From Pseudomonas orientalis (GTDB lineage Bacteria; Pseudomonadota; Gammaproteobacteria; Pseudomonadales; Pseudomonadaceae), in assembly GCF_001439815.1 (NCBI RefSeq), contig NZ_JYLM01000004.1, positions 372,001 through 436,000 of the forward strand: a DNA stretch of 64,000 bases, written 5' to 3'. Below are positions 20,555 to 29,098 of the stretch, piece after piece; the first letter of the stretch is position 1, and every line of letters starts with the position of its first letter. The translations under genes were made by a program, and so were the position numbers. The notes below the pieces were generated by a model, which had not been told where the DNA came from, ran no database searches, and worked only from the letters and a program-made list of their open reading frames with translations.

Positions 20555-21931
20555 ATGGCTATCAGTGTTTTCGACCTGTTCAAGATCGGCATCGGGCCTT
20601 CGAGTTCTCACACCGTCGGCCCCATGCGCGCCGCGGCGTTGTTCGTTCAAGCATTGCGTGAACGCGACCTGTTGGAGCAGGTCAGGCGCGTCGAAGTTCA
20701 GCTGTACGGCTCGTTGTCCGCCACCGGCATCGGCCACGGCAGCGATACCGCCACCATCATGGGCCTGATGGGCGAATGGCCGGACGCGATCGATCCGTCG
20801 CAGATCGGCGTGCGCATTCACGCGCTGCGCGAAACCGACACCTTGTTGCTCGACGGCCGTTTGCCGGTGCCGTTCGTGTGGTCACGGGACATGCGCCTGC
20901 TCGACGAAAACCTGCCGTTCCACCCCAATGCCATGACCCTGGTGGTGTGGGGCGATGACGGCGAGTTGCACCGCGACACCTACTACTCGGTGGGCGGTGG
21001 TTTTGTGGTGGATGAAGCCCAGGCGCAAAGCGGCGTGGCGGATATGGACGGCACCGTACTGCCCTACGATTTTTCCAGCGCCGCAGAGCTGTTGCAACTG
21101 TGCAAGACCCACAACCTGCGCGTCGCCGAACTGATGCTGGCCAATGAAAAAACCTGGCGCTCCGAAGAAGAGATCCGCAGCGGCCTGATGAAACTCTGGC
21201 GCGCCATGCAGGACTGTGTGGAGCAGGGCCTCAAGCACGAAGGCATCCTGCCCGGCGGTCTCAACGTACGCCGTCGCGCGGCCAAGCTGCACCGCAGCCT
21301 GCAGGAGTTGGGCAAGCCGAATGTAATTGGCTCGACCTTGAGCGCCATGGAGTGGGTCAACCTGTTCGCCCTGGCGGTCAACGAAGAAAACGCCGCCGGT
21401 GGGCGCATGGTCACCGCACCCACCAATGGCGCGGCGGGGATCATTCCGGCCGTGCTGCACTACTTCATGAAATTCAGTGAACAAGTGACGGAGGCCAACG
21501 TGGTCGACTACCTGCTCGGCGCGGCGGCGGTGGGCATTCTGTGCAAGAAGAACGCCTCGATCTCCGGTGCCGAAGTCGGTTGCCAGGGCGAAGTCGGTTC
21601 CGCCTGCGCCATGGCCGCCGCAGGCCTGGCCGAAATTCTCGGCGCCACGCCGGAGCAACTGTGCAACGCCGCGGAAATCGGCCTGGAACATAACCTGGGC
21701 CTGACCTGCGACCCGGTGGGCGGCCTGGTGCAAGTGCCGTGTATCGAGCGCAATGCGATTGCGGCGGTGAAGGCGATCAACGCGGCGCAGATGGCCCTGC
21801 GCGGCGACGGCCAGCACTTCATCTCCCTGGACCGGGTGATCCGCACCATGCGCGATACCGGGGCGGATATGCACGACAAGTACAAAGAGACGTCGCGGGG
21901 TGGGTTGGCGGTCAGTGCTGTCGAGTGCTGA
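20555..21931 (+). CDS. sdaB: L-serine ammonia-lyase (L-serine dehydratase)
   Basis: 458 residues, [20 protein letters not shown]. This is the single-chain iron-sulfur type: an N-terminal beta domain with the substrate loop [13 protein letters not shown], then an alpha domain with Fe-S cysteines in [12 protein letters not shown] (343 and 351) and further Cys in LTCDPVGG and QVPCIERN. It converts L-serine to pyruvate and ammonia. Placed between cbcX and gbdR, it is the last step of choline and betaine breakdown after GlyA makes serine from glycine. The ATG has GAGG upstream. Confidence 0.94.
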   Translation: MAISVFDLFKIGIGPSSSHTVGPMRAAALFVQALRERDLLEQVRRVEVQLYGSLSATGIGHGSDTATIMGLMGEWPDAIDPSQIGVRIHALRETDTLLLDGRLPVPFVWSRDMRLLDENLPFHPNAMTLVVWGDDGELHRDTYYSVGGGFVVDEAQAQSGVADMDGTVLPYDFSSAAELLQLCKTHNLRVAELMLANEKTWRSEEEIRSGLMKLWRAMQDCVEQGLKHEGILPGGLNVRRRAAKLHRSLQELGKPNVIGSTLSAMEWVNLFALAVNEENAAGGRMVTAPTNGAAGIIPAVLHYFMKFSEQVTEANVVDYLLGAAAVGILCKKNASISGAEVGCQGEVGSACAMAAAGLAEILGATPEQLCNAAEIGLEHNLGLTCDPVGGLVQVPCIERNAIAAVKAINAAQMALRGDGQHFISLDRVIRTMRDTGADMHDKYKETSRGGLAVSAVEC

Positions 21932-21946
21932 GGCCGCGTCGCCTGC

Positions 21947-22011
21947 ATCGGGGGCAAGCCCCCTCCCACAGGGGAACGCATTTCAAATGTGGGAGGGGGC
22001 TTGCCCCCGAT
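21947..22011. repeat. REP pair (GTGGGAGGGGG family), inward form
   Basis: ATCGGGGGCAAGCCCCCTCC followed after a short spacer by the inverted copy, 65 bp in all, starting 15 bp after the sdaB stop. Confidence 0.9.
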
Positions 22012-22290
22012 AGCGGTAGTCCGCTCAATACTGCTCATAAATTGCACACCCCAACCAAAACCGCCACCTTTTAGCGCGTCGCAAATAGATAAGTAGCCTA
22101 CGAACGATTTACCCCGCTGCCACCCGTCCCCCGCGCTTTGGGTGACAGACTTCTCCTACACCCGCAAAGCGCCTTCCCACAAGTGCTACCGTTCTGCTCA
22201 CAGCCCTTGACCAGCCATCCCCGTGCGTTATATCCCGCGTTCAATGCGCGGGCTTATATAGACGCATCGACAGGTCGTTTTCAGGATTTG

Positions 22291-22306
22291 TTGAATGGCC
22301 ATTCAA
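22291..22306. promoter_or_regulatory. 16-bp perfect palindrome upstream of gbdR
   Basis: TTGAATGGCCATTCAA is self-complementary and lies 5 bp before the sigma-54-like element, where a repressor could block the promoter. The binding protein is unknown; its outer TTGAA/TTCAA arms recall TetR-type operators. Confidence 0.4.
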
Positions 22307-22310
22307 TTTC

Positions 22311-22326
22311 AGGCATGGCATTTGCT
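22311..22326 (+). promoter_or_regulatory. Sigma-54-like promoter of gbdR
   Basis: AGGCATGGCATTTGCT compared with the consensus TGGCACG-N4-TTGCW: the -24 GG and -12 GC are present with the required 10-base spacing, the -12 TTGCT is perfect, and the -24 block has two mismatches. It would start transcription about 85 bases before the gbdR ATG. Confidence 0.5.
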
Positions 22327-22422
22327 CTATCAATTCAAAGCCTCTCTCCCTCGCAGGGGATGAGCGCAATAACAAGAGCCTCGCCTGAGGCCATCACCCG
22401 CTTTGTGTGAGGAGATACTGTG

Positions 22423-23526
22423 ATGACGTCGTCCAACGCCGGGGCCCAACCCCAGAACCGTGCGCCTCAATCCATCGGCTTTTTGCTGCTGGACAATTTC
22501 ACGCTGATTTCCCTGGCGTCGGCCGTGGAACCCCTGCGCATGGCCAACCAGCTGTCCGGCCGCGAGTTGTATCGCTGGACCACCCTGAGCGTCGACGGCA
22601 ACCAGGTATGGGCCAGCGACGGCCTGCAGATCACCCCCGATGCCGCCATGCACAAGGCCCCGGTCCTGGACACCGTGATTGTCTGCGGTGGCGTGGGCAT
22701 CCAGCGCACCGTCACCCGCGAACATGTGTCGTGGCTGCAAAGCCAGGCGCGCCAGTCCCGTCGCCTCGGTGCGGTGTGCACCGGCAGTTGGGCCCTGGCC
22801 TGCGCGGGCCTGCTCGATGGGTTCGATTGCAGCGTGCACTGGGAATGCCTGGCGTCGATGCAGGAAGCGTTTCCCCGCGTGGCCATGAGCACCCGCTTGT
22901 TCACCCTCGACCGCAACCGCTTTACCAGCTCCGGCGGCACCGCGCCGTTGGACATGATGCTGCACCTGATCAGCCGCGACCACGGCCGTGAACTGTCGGC
23001 CGCCATCTCCGAGATGTTTGTGTACGAACGCATCCGCAACGAACAGGATCACCAGCGCGTGCCGCTCAAGCACATGCTCGGCACCAACCAGCCCAAGCTG
23101 CAGGAAATCGTTGCGCTGATGGAGGCTAACCTGGAAGAGCCCATCGACCTGGACGAGCTGGCGGTCTACGTCGCTGTGTCGCGTCGCCAGCTGGAGCGGT
23201 TGTTTCAGAAGTACCTGCACTGTTCGCCGTCGCGCTATTACCTCAAGCTGCGCTTGATCCGTGCGCGGCAGTTGCTCAAGCAGACGCCGATGTCGATCAT
23301 CGAAGTGGCGTCGGTGTGCGGGTTCGTGTCCACGCCGCATTTTTCCAAGTGCTACCGCGAATACTTCGGCATTCCGCCACGGGATGAGCGCGTAGGTTCC
23401 AACACCACCCAGCAAGTGGCGATGATGCCGATTCCGCAGGCACTGGTGTTGTCACCGCTGTCGGGGCCGATGTCGGCGTTGAGCCAGGCGCGCAATGAGT
23501 CGACTTTCGCCAGCGTACGGCTCTGA
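22423..23526 (+). CDS. gbdR: AraC-family activator of glycine betaine/dimethylglycine catabolism, GbdR
   Basis: 367 residues from the ATG at 22423, preceded by GAGGAG; the codon before it is GTG and could also start. The N-terminal 200 residues form a DJ-1/PfpI-like sensor domain (SIGFLLLDNFTLISLASAVE, Cys119 in AVCTGSW). The C-terminal AraC double helix-turn-helix spans about 220-325 (LDELAVYVAVSRRQLERLFQ and MSIIEVASVCGFVSTPHFSK). GbdR in P. aeruginosa senses glycine betaine and dimethylglycine and activates gbc, dgc, sox and cbc genes. It is placed next to sdaB as in P. aeruginosa, and belongs to the GlxA-like subgroup together with cdhR. Confidence 0.93.
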   Translation: MTSSNAGAQPQNRAPQSIGFLLLDNFTLISLASAVEPLRMANQLSGRELYRWTTLSVDGNQVWASDGLQITPDAAMHKAPVLDTVIVCGGVGIQRTVTREHVSWLQSQARQSRRLGAVCTGSWALACAGLLDGFDCSVHWECLASMQEAFPRVAMSTRLFTLDRNRFTSSGGTAPLDMMLHLISRDHGRELSAAISEMFVYERIRNEQDHQRVPLKHMLGTNQPKLQEIVALMEANLEEPIDLDELAVYVAVSRRQLERLFQKYLHCSPSRYYLKLRLIRARQLLKQTPMSIIEVASVCGFVSTPHFSKCYREYFGIPPRDERVGSNTTQQVAMMPIPQALVLSPLSGPMSALSQARNESTFASVRL

Positions 23527-23543
23527 CACTGGCCGCTTTAAAT

Positions 23544-23643
23544 TGTAGGAGCGAGCTTGCTCGCGAAAAACTCAAGATCGCGGTGGGGCGTCTGAGGCCC
23601 CGCGTCATCGTTGACGATCTTCGCGAGCAAGCTCGCTCCTACA
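23544..23643. repeat. REP pair (GTAGGAGCGAGCTTGCTCGC family)
   Basis: Inverted copies 100 bp end to end, between the convergent ends of gbdR and the small 87-residue gene. Confidence 0.9.
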
Positions 23644-23652
23644 GGGTCTGTC

Positions 23653-23916
23653 TCAGGCGCCGGAGTTCTGCTTGAACTGCATCAAAGCCGGCAGCAACTG
23701 CTTATCGATCGCCTGGCGCACCGCCGGCAAAATCGTCGCGCTGCCGCTGTACATTTTTTCCACCATGCCCTTGAGCGCCTTGGCCCGCGCGGCGCTCAAA
23801 CCGCGTACCGCGCACTCGCAAGCCTGCTCGGCAGTGGCGCCGCTGGACACTTCAAAACCCAGCGAGCGCAGTTGGCCCAGCAGGTCATCCTGGTCAATCA
23901 AATCCGCGTGCATCAT
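23653..23916 (-). CDS. Conserved small protein of unknown function (87 aa)
   Basis: 87 residues, MMHADLIDQDDLLGQLRSLG at the start, with AGGA 8 bases before the ATG. Predicted mostly helical and soluble, with a Cys-rich turn at ACECAVRGLSAARAKALKG. I do not recognise a domain. Codon use is like that of the neighbours, and it lies downstream of cdhB on the same strand with a 225-bp gap, so it may or may not belong to the carnitine operon. In P. aeruginosa, cdhB is followed by the acylcarnitine hydrolase gene hocS; no such gene is here. Confidence 0.65.
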   Translation of the reverse strand: MMHADLIDQDDLLGQLRSLGFEVSSGATAEQACECAVRGLSAARAKALKGMVEKMYSGSATILPAVRQAIDKQLLPALMQFKQNSGA

Positions 23917-24141
23917 GACGTTTATCCTGGTGTAGGGAGCGGGGATTGAGCTGGATTCTGGTAGGCCCCCGGGCGGTGGGCAAGCGCAGAATCGAGCAAT
24001 GGCTCGGATGGCTATGAACAGGTCGTTTTCGGGTCACTCGGGCCTGCCAGTAATAGGCACACTGACCCCAGGCACGCAGCTTGACGGTTTGGTCACCCTC
24101 GGGATGCACGGCTCACACAAGGCACCTCCGCCCCGATCCGG

Positions 24142-24633
24142 TCACAGCTGGCTCGGGGCTTTTTTTGCCGGCAAACCGATGACCCGGCCGAGCAGAGCGG
24201 GCCTTGGCAGCTCGGCTTGTTCAGCGCTGATCGCGGCAAGCCTTGCCAGCGTAGCCTCACTGAACGGTGTCGCCTGCGGCCCGGCGAGGTCGACATGCAG
24301 CAGCATCTGTTCGTTGCCGGCCAGCGCCTTGTCATCACCCACCCGGTGCAGGCTGTGATAGAGATGCAGGCGCTTGGCATCAAAGGCGATCAGTTGGGTG
24401 TGCACCTCGACCTCGGCCCCCAGCTTCACCTCGTGCAGGTAATTCAAATGCAGCTCCAGGGTGAACAGCGAGTGGCCGCTGGCTTCGCGGTTGCTGCTGT
24501 CCAGGCCAAGGGTGTTCATCAGCGCGTCGGTGGCGTAGCTGAAAATCAGCAGGTAGAACGCGTCGCGCAGATGGCCGTTGTAGTCCACCCAGTCGGGCTG
24601 GATTTTGGTGGTGTAGGTGGTCAGTGCGGGCAT
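24142..24633 (-). CDS. cdhB: Betainyl-CoA thioesterase CdhB (hotdog fold)
   Basis: 163 residues from the ATG at 24633 (MPALTTYTTKIQPDWVDYNG). It is a hotdog-fold acyl-CoA thioesterase with the 4-hydroxybenzoyl-CoA type motif DWVDYNGHLRDAFYL, where the Asp/Asn-Gly-His stretch contributes the active site. In carnitine breakdown CdhB hydrolyses betainyl-CoA to glycine betaine and CoA, joining carnitine to the betaine pathway. It follows cdhA, with a REP pair between them. Confidence 0.88.
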   Translation of the reverse strand: MPALTTYTTKIQPDWVDYNGHLRDAFYLLIFSYATDALMNTLGLDSSNREASGHSLFTLELHLNYLHEVKLGAEVEVHTQLIAFDAKRLHLYHSLHRVGDDKALAGNEQMLLHVDLAGPQATPFSEATLARLAAISAEQAELPRPALLGRVIGLPAKKAPSQL

Positions 24634-24670
24634 GGTAGGAATCCAATTCGGTATGCGGTCAAATGCTTTT

Positions 24671-24767
24671 TGTAGGAGCGAGCTTGCTCGCGAAAAACTC
24701 AAGATCGCCGTGGGGTACCTGATGCCCCGCGTTATCGTTGGCGATCTTCGCAAGCAAGCTCGCTCCT
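24671..24767. repeat. REP pair (GTAGGAGCGAGCTTGCTCGC family) inside the carnitine operon
   Basis: Inverted copies, 97 bp; the right copy has one change (TTCGCAAGC for TTCGCGAGC). It fills the gap between cdhA (stop at 24774) and cdhB (start at 24633). Confidence 0.9.
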
Positions 24768-24773
24768 ACAGGG

Positions 24774-25739
24774 TTATTCGGCGAAGGTCATGCCGTGTTT
24801 GGCCTTGGTGGTTTTTACCGCCTCCAGCACCGCCAGCAGGCAATCATCACGATAGCGCTCCAGCGCTGAAATGCTATGGCTACCCAGTTGGTCGCTGGTG
24901 CCGGCGACCACATCGTCAATCAACTTTTCGGTCAATTCAGGCGCTGGCAGATAAGTCCACGGCAACTGCAACGCCGGACCGAACTGCGCCATGAAGTGGC
25001 GCATGCCCGCGTCGCCTCCCGCCAGTGTGTAGGTGAGGAAAGTGCCCATGAACGACCAGCGCAGGCCGGCGCCAAAACGAATCGCATCGTCGATTTCACC
25101 GGTGGTTGCCACGCCATCGTTGACCAGATGCAGCGCCTCGCGCCACAGCGCTTCCAGCAGTCGGTCGGCAATAAACCCAGGCACTTCCTTGCGCACGTGC
25201 AGAGGGCGCATGCCGAGGGACTTATACACCTTGATCGCGGCCTGGATCGCCTCCGGCGCGGTGCGCTTGCCGCCCACCACTTCCACCAGGGGCAACAGGT
25301 AGACCGGGTTGAACGGGTGGCCGACCACGCAGCGTTCGGGGTGGGTAGCGCTCTCATAAAACTCGCTGGGTAACAGGCCGGAGGTACTCGACCCAATCAA
25401 CGCATTCGGCTTGGCTGCCGCACTGATCTGGCTGTGCAATTGCAGCTTCAGCTCCAGGCGTTCCGGGGCGCTTTCCTGGATGAAGTCGGCGTCTTTGACG
25501 CACTCCTCGATGGTGCTGACAAAGCGCAGGCGATCTTGGGATGCGTCCGTGGCCAGGCCTTGTTTCTCCAGCGCGCCCCAGGCATTGGCGACACGCTTGC
25601 GCAGCGCCGCCTCGGCACCGGGCGCCGGGTCCCAGGCCACGACATCCAGGCCGTGGGCGAGGGCGCGGGCTACCCAGCCGCTGCCGATGACACCGCTGCC
25701 GAGGGCGGCGAAGGTTTTGATTTCTGTGATAAAGCGCAT
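24774..25739 (-). CDS. cdhA: L-carnitine dehydrogenase CdhA
   Basis: 321 residues. It is a 3-hydroxyacyl-CoA dehydrogenase-type enzyme that oxidises L-carnitine to 3-dehydrocarnitine with NAD. The NAD motif GSGVIG is at 14-19, followed by Asp37 in VAWDP, which marks NAD preference. The catalytic pair His141 ([16 protein letters not shown]) and Glu153 and the serine stretch IGSSTSG are in place. Start ATG at 25739 ([16 protein letters not shown]). Order caiX-cdhC-cdhA-cdhB matches the P. aeruginosa carnitine operon. Confidence 0.92.
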   Translation of the reverse strand: MRFITEIKTFAALGSGVIGSGWVARALAHGLDVVAWDPAPGAEAALRKRVANAWGALEKQGLATDASQDRLRFVSTIEECVKDADFIQESAPERLELKLQLHSQISAAAKPNALIGSSTSGLLPSEFYESATHPERCVVGHPFNPVYLLPLVEVVGGKRTAPEAIQAAIKVYKSLGMRPLHVRKEVPGFIADRLLEALWREALHLVNDGVATTGEIDDAIRFGAGLRWSFMGTFLTYTLAGGDAGMRHFMAQFGPALQLPWTYLPAPELTEKLIDDVVAGTSDQLGSHSISALERYRDDCLLAVLEAVKTTKAKHGMTFAE

Positions 25740-25770
25740 GGGTGCATTCCTAAAGAGTTTGGTGATCCCC

Positions 25771-25860
25771 TGTGGGAGGGGGCTTGCCCCCGATGGCGGA
25801 CTGTCAGTCGATGCATTCGGTACTGAGCCACCGCTATCGGGGGCAAGCCCCCTCCCACAT
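25771..25860. repeat. REP pair (GTGGGAGGGGG family), outward form, inside the carnitine operon
   Basis: Inverted REP copies, 90 bp, ending 3 bp before the cdhC stop codon and 31 bp before the cdhA start on the coding strand. Confidence 0.9.
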
Positions 25861-25863
25861 TTT

Positions 25864-26751
25864 TTATCCGCGCTTGGTCAGGCCCATCCTGATGCGGCCT
25901 TCCGCCGGGGTCATGACTCGTGCGCCCAGGCGGCTGAGGATTTCACTGGCGCGTTCCACCAGTTGCCCATTGGTGGCGAGCACGCCCTTGTCCAGCCACA
26001 GGTTGTCTTCCAGGCCGACCCGCACGTTGCCGCCCAGCAACACCGCCTGCGCAGCCATGGGCATCTGCATGCGGCCGATACCGAAGCCGGCCCACACCGC
26101 GTCGGCGGGCAGGTTGTCGACCATGGCTTTCATGGTGGTGGTGTCGGCCGGCGCGCCCCACGGGATGCCCAGGCACAGTTGAAACAGCGGGTTGTCGAGC
26201 AAGCCTTCCTTGATCATCTGCTTGGCGAACCACAGGTGGCCGGTGTCGAAGATTTCCAGCTCGGCCTTCACGCCCAGCTCCTGTATGCGTTTGGCGCCGG
26301 CGCGCAGTTGCGCGGGGGTGGACACGTAAATGGTGTCGCCATCGCCGAAGTTCAGGGTGCCGCAATCCAGGGTGCAGATTTCCGGCAGCAGTTCCTCCAC
26401 ATGTGCCAGGCGCGTCAGCGGGCCGACCAGGTCGGTGTTGGGGCCGAAGTCCATCGGTTTCTCGCCGCCACCGATCTCCAGATCGCCGCCCATGCCGGCG
26501 GTGAGGTTGACGATGATGTCGATGTCCGCCTCGCGGATGCGCTCCATCACTTCGCGGTACAGCGCCACATCGCGGCTGAACTTGCCGGTGTGCGGATCAC
26601 GCACATGGCAGTGCACCACGGTGGCGCCGGCCTTGGCGGCTTCCACGGCGGCGGCCGCGATTTGTTTGGGGGTGACCGGTACATGCGGACTTCTGGCGCT
26701 CGTGTCGCCAGCACCGGTGAGTGCGCAGGTGATGATGACGTCGTGGTTCAT
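25864..26751 (-). CDS. cdhC: 3-dehydrocarnitine cleavage enzyme CdhC (BKACE family)
   Basis: 295 residues, [23 protein letters not shown]849/BKACE-family zinc enzyme: [15 protein letters not shown] holds the metal His47 and His49, and GGGEKP and [14 protein letters not shown] are family blocks. It condenses dehydrocarnitine with acetyl-CoA, giving betainyl-CoA and acetoacetate; CdhB then frees glycine betaine. The specificity call rests on its place between caiX and cdhA. Confidence 0.92.
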   Translation of the reverse strand: MNHDVIITCALTGAGDTSARSPHVPVTPKQIAAAAVEAAKAGATVVHCHVRDPHTGKFSRDVALYREVMERIREADIDIIVNLTAGMGGDLEIGGGEKPMDFGPNTDLVGPLTRLAHVEELLPEICTLDCGTLNFGDGDTIYVSTPAQLRAGAKRIQELGVKAELEIFDTGHLWFAKQMIKEGLLDNPLFQLCLGIPWGAPADTTTMKAMVDNLPADAVWAGFGIGRMQMPMAAQAVLLGGNVRVGLEDNLWLDKGVLATNGQLVERASEILSRLGARVMTPAEGRIRMGLTKRG

Positions 26752-26824
26752 GAGGCGGTTCCTTACAGGCGTAGTGGTCCCTTTCGCGGTCGGAGATGAC
26801 CGCGAAACGGTGGTTCAAAAAGGC

Positions 26825-27769
26825 TTATTTGCTGGTCAGTTGCAGGTTGGCCGCCGCCGGTTTGCCATCGAAGGTGGTCACGCCTTCGAGCCAGCGCGCC
26901 TGGTCTTGCGGATGATCCCTGAGCCACTGTTTGGCGGACTCAATAGGGTCTTTATGATCCAGCAAGGGCTGCATCATCCGGCTCTCGTCGGCGGCGGTGA
27001 AGGTCAGGTTGGTCAGCAGCTTGTGCACGTTGGGGCATTGCTGTGCGTAGGCCGGCGCGGTAACGGTCCACACGGTGGCCATGCCTTCGTTCGGGCCCAG
27101 GGCGTCTTCGCTGCCGGTGAGGTAGGTCATGGCGATGTTCACGTTCATCGGGTGCGGCGCCCAGCCGAAGAACACCACGGCTTCCTTGCGGCGTACCGCC
27201 CGGTCGACGGCCGAAAGCATGGCCGCTTCACTGGATTCAACCAGCTGGAATTTACCCAGGCCGAACTGGTTCTTGGCGATCATCGCCTTGATCTGGGTAT
27301 TGGCACCTGAACCCGGCTCGATGCCGTAGATCTTGCCGCCCAGCTCTTTTTCGAACTGGGGGATATCGGCGAAGGTTTTCAGGCCCTTGTCCGCCAGGTA
27401 AGTAGGTACGGCGAGGGTAGCGCGGGCGTCTTCCAGGCTGGGTTTATCGAGCACCTTGACTTGCCTGGCGTCGACGAAGGGCGTGATGGTCTGGGTCATC
27501 AGCGGGTTCCAGTAGCCCAGGAACAGATCCAGGCGCTGGTCGCGGATGCCGGCAAAGATGATCTGCTGGGAGGCGCTGGTCTGTTTGGTCTTGTAGCCGA
27601 GGCCGTCGAGCAGCACCTGGGCCATGGTGCTGGTGGCGATCACATCGGTCCAGTTCACCACGCCCAGGCGCACGTTCTGGCATGAAGCGGCATCCGCTGC
27701 CATGACGTGGGTGCTCAAAATAGCGCTGACGCTGAATGCAAGCACGCTGCGGCTGGTCAGTCGGTTCAT
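26825..27769 (-). CDS. caiX: Carnitine-binding periplasmic protein CaiX
   Basis: 314 residues with a signal peptide MNRLTSRSVLAFSVSAILST...ADA. OpuAC/ChoX-like binding protein, clearly related to cbcX in this window: NWTDVIATSTMAQVLLDGLG and FFGWAPHPMNVNIAMTYL correspond to the cbcX blocks with cage residues. In P. aeruginosa CaiX hands carnitine to the CbcWV transporter, so no separate permease is needed, and none is present here. It is divergent from cdhR and is the first gene of caiX-cdhC-cdhA-cdhB. Confidence 0.92.
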   Translation of the reverse strand: MNRLTSRSVLAFSVSAILSTHVMAADAASCQNVRLGVVNWTDVIATSTMAQVLLDGLGYKTKQTSASQQIIFAGIRDQRLDLFLGYWNPLMTQTITPFVDARQVKVLDKPSLEDARATLAVPTYLADKGLKTFADIPQFEKELGGKIYGIEPGSGANTQIKAMIAKNQFGLGKFQLVESSEAAMLSAVDRAVRRKEAVVFFGWAPHPMNVNIAMTYLTGSEDALGPNEGMATVWTVTAPAYAQQCPNVHKLLTNLTFTAADESRMMQPLLDHKDPIESAKQWLRDHPQDQARWLEGVTTFDGKPAAANLQLTSK

Positions 27770-27840
27770 GGTGGAGCCCTCGGCAGGTCGTTATTGTGGG
27801 GTCCGGCGTCTTTGTGCGCCGTGCAGCCACGTTACGGACC

Positions 27841-27855
27841 TTCGGCAGTGCCGAA
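27841..27855. promoter_or_regulatory. 15-bp palindrome in the caiX-cdhR gap
   Basis: TTCGGCAGTGCCGAA is symmetric about its central G. It lies 71 bp from the caiX start and 108 bp from the cdhR start. Its binding protein is unknown. Confidence 0.35.
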
Positions 27856-27865
27856 ACGCACAGCG

Positions 27866-27892
27866 GCGACCGGCTCTTGCACTGCAGCGACC
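27866..27892 (+). promoter_or_regulatory. Tandem GCGACC half-sites in the caiX-cdhR gap (candidate CdhR/GbdR site)
   Basis: GCGACC at 27866 is repeated at 27887, a 21-bp direct spacing that fits an AraC-family dimer. The same GCGAC core appears in the tandem repeats upstream of cbcX and between gbcA and gbcB. Regulator identity is inferred. Confidence 0.4.
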
Positions 27893-27962
27893 TGCACGCT
27901 TGAATCCACCCGTGAACGGGAGTATCACAGTGCCACGCTGGTCGTCCTACGAGAGCGCCATC

Positions 27963-28907
27963 ATGTCCCAGGATTTCTATTTTTTGCTGATGCCGGGGTT
28001 CTCGGCCATTGGCTTTATCTCTGCCCTTGAGCCGTTGCGGGTCGCCAACCGCTTTCGTGGCGAGTTGTACCGCTGGCACATATTAAGCGCCGACGGCGGT
28101 GCGGTGCTGGCGAGCAACGGCATGTCGGTCAACGCCGACGCCGCGCTGGAACCGTTGAAAAAAGGTGCAACATTATTGGTGGTGGCCGGTTTCGAGCCGC
28201 TGCAGTTCGCCACGCCCGCGCTGGAACACTGGCTGCGCCGTCTTGACCATGAAGGCGTAACCCTCGGCGCGATCGACACCGGCGCCTGTGTGCTGGCCGA
28301 AGCGGGCCTGCTCGACGGCCATCGCCTGACCCTGCATTGGGAAGCCATCGATGCGTTCAAGGAGTCTTACCCACAGCTCACGGTGACCCAGGAGTTGTTC
28401 GAGATCGACCGCCGCCGCATCACTTGCGCAGGTGGCACCGCCTCCATCGACTTGATGCTCGACCTGATCGCCCAGGGCCACGGCCCCGAGTTGGCGATCC
28501 AGGTCTCGGAACAATTCGTGCTGGGCCGCATCCGCCCGCGCAAGGATCATCAGCGCATGCAGATTGCCACGCGCTACGGCATCAACAACAAAAAGTTGGT
28601 CCACGTGATCGGCGAGATGGAGCAGCACACCGAGCCGCCCTTGAGCACCTTGGCCCTGGCCGACGCGATCAAAGTCACCCGACGCCAGTTGGAACGGCTA
28701 TTCCGCCTGCACCTGAACGACACGCCAAGCAACTTCTACCTCGGCCTGCGCCTGGAAAAAGCCCGGCAGCTCTTGCGTCAAAGCGACATGAGCGTGTTGG
28801 AGGTGAGCATTGCCTGCGGGTTTGAGTCACCGTCGTACTTCACTCGCAGCTATCGGGCAAGGTTTGCCAAATGCCCGAGGGAGGATCGGCGACGGGAGGT
28901 GGTTTGA
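27963..28907 (+). CDS. cdhR: AraC-family activator of carnitine catabolism, CdhR
   Basis: 314 residues from the ATG at 27963 (MSQDFYFLLMPGFSAIGFIS). Same architecture as GbdR: an N-terminal DJ-1-like sensor (Cys109 in AIDTGACVLAEAG) and a C-terminal AraC domain with LALADAIKVTRRQLERLFRL and MSVLEVSIACGFESPSYFTR. In P. aeruginosa CdhR senses carnitine and activates caiX-cdhCAB. It is divergent from caiX, as expected for the local activator. The frame is open upstream, but this ATG matches where the sensor domain begins. Confidence 0.92.
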   Translation: MSQDFYFLLMPGFSAIGFISALEPLRVANRFRGELYRWHILSADGGAVLASNGMSVNADAALEPLKKGATLLVVAGFEPLQFATPALEHWLRRLDHEGVTLGAIDTGACVLAEAGLLDGHRLTLHWEAIDAFKESYPQLTVTQELFEIDRRRITCAGGTASIDLMLDLIAQGHGPELAIQVSEQFVLGRIRPRKDHQRMQIATRYGINNKKLVHVIGEMEQHTEPPLSTLALADAIKVTRRQLERLFRLHLNDTPSNFYLGLRLEKARQLLRQSDMSVLEVSIACGFESPSYFTRSYRARFAKCPREDRRREVV

Positions 28908-28931
28908 TCGTTTTTTAGTCAATTATAGGCG

Positions 28932-28950
28932 CGACTATAATTTATAGTCG
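28932..28950. promoter_or_regulatory. AT-rich palindrome downstream of cdhR
   Basis: CGACTATA-att-TATAGTCG, 8-bp perfect arms, 25 bp after the cdhR stop. There is no T-run behind it, so it is not an ordinary terminator. The gap from 28908 to 29098 otherwise holds only the following REP pair. Confidence 0.35.
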
Positions 28951-28992
28951 TTTCCATAATCAGGTATAAAAGCGGCCGGCACCGCGGATTAA

Positions 28993-29081
28993 ATGTGGGA
29001 GGGGGCTTGCCCCCGATAGCGGTGGGTCAGCAGCACATAAGTGACTGACACACCGCCATCGAGGGCAAGCCCCCTCCCACA
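28993..29081. repeat. REP pair (GTGGGAGGGGG family), outward form
   Basis: Inverted copies, 89 bp; the right copy has one change (ATCGAGGGC for ATCGGGGGC). It separates the convergent ends of cdhR and the DUF3010-like gene. Confidence 0.9.
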
Positions 29082-29098
29082 GTAGATTTTGGTGTGGC

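Larger units (their letters stand above)
22012..22422. other. gbdR upstream region
   Basis: 411 bp without a gene. It holds a hairpin CCCGCG-ttcaatg-CGCGGG (22234-22252), a perfect palindrome (22291-22306) and a sigma-54-like promoter (22311-22326), the last two listed separately. No other element stands out. Confidence 0.6.

Noticed and set aside
23894..24109. A 71-codon frame on the - strand upstream of the 87-residue gene
   Set aside because: It overlaps the start of the better-supported small gene, has Arg/His/Pro-rich composition and no ribosome site.
24160..24167. GC-stem and T-run near 24160 as a terminator
   Set aside because: The T-run is the complement of the Lys codons in the C-terminal KKAPSQL of CdhB.
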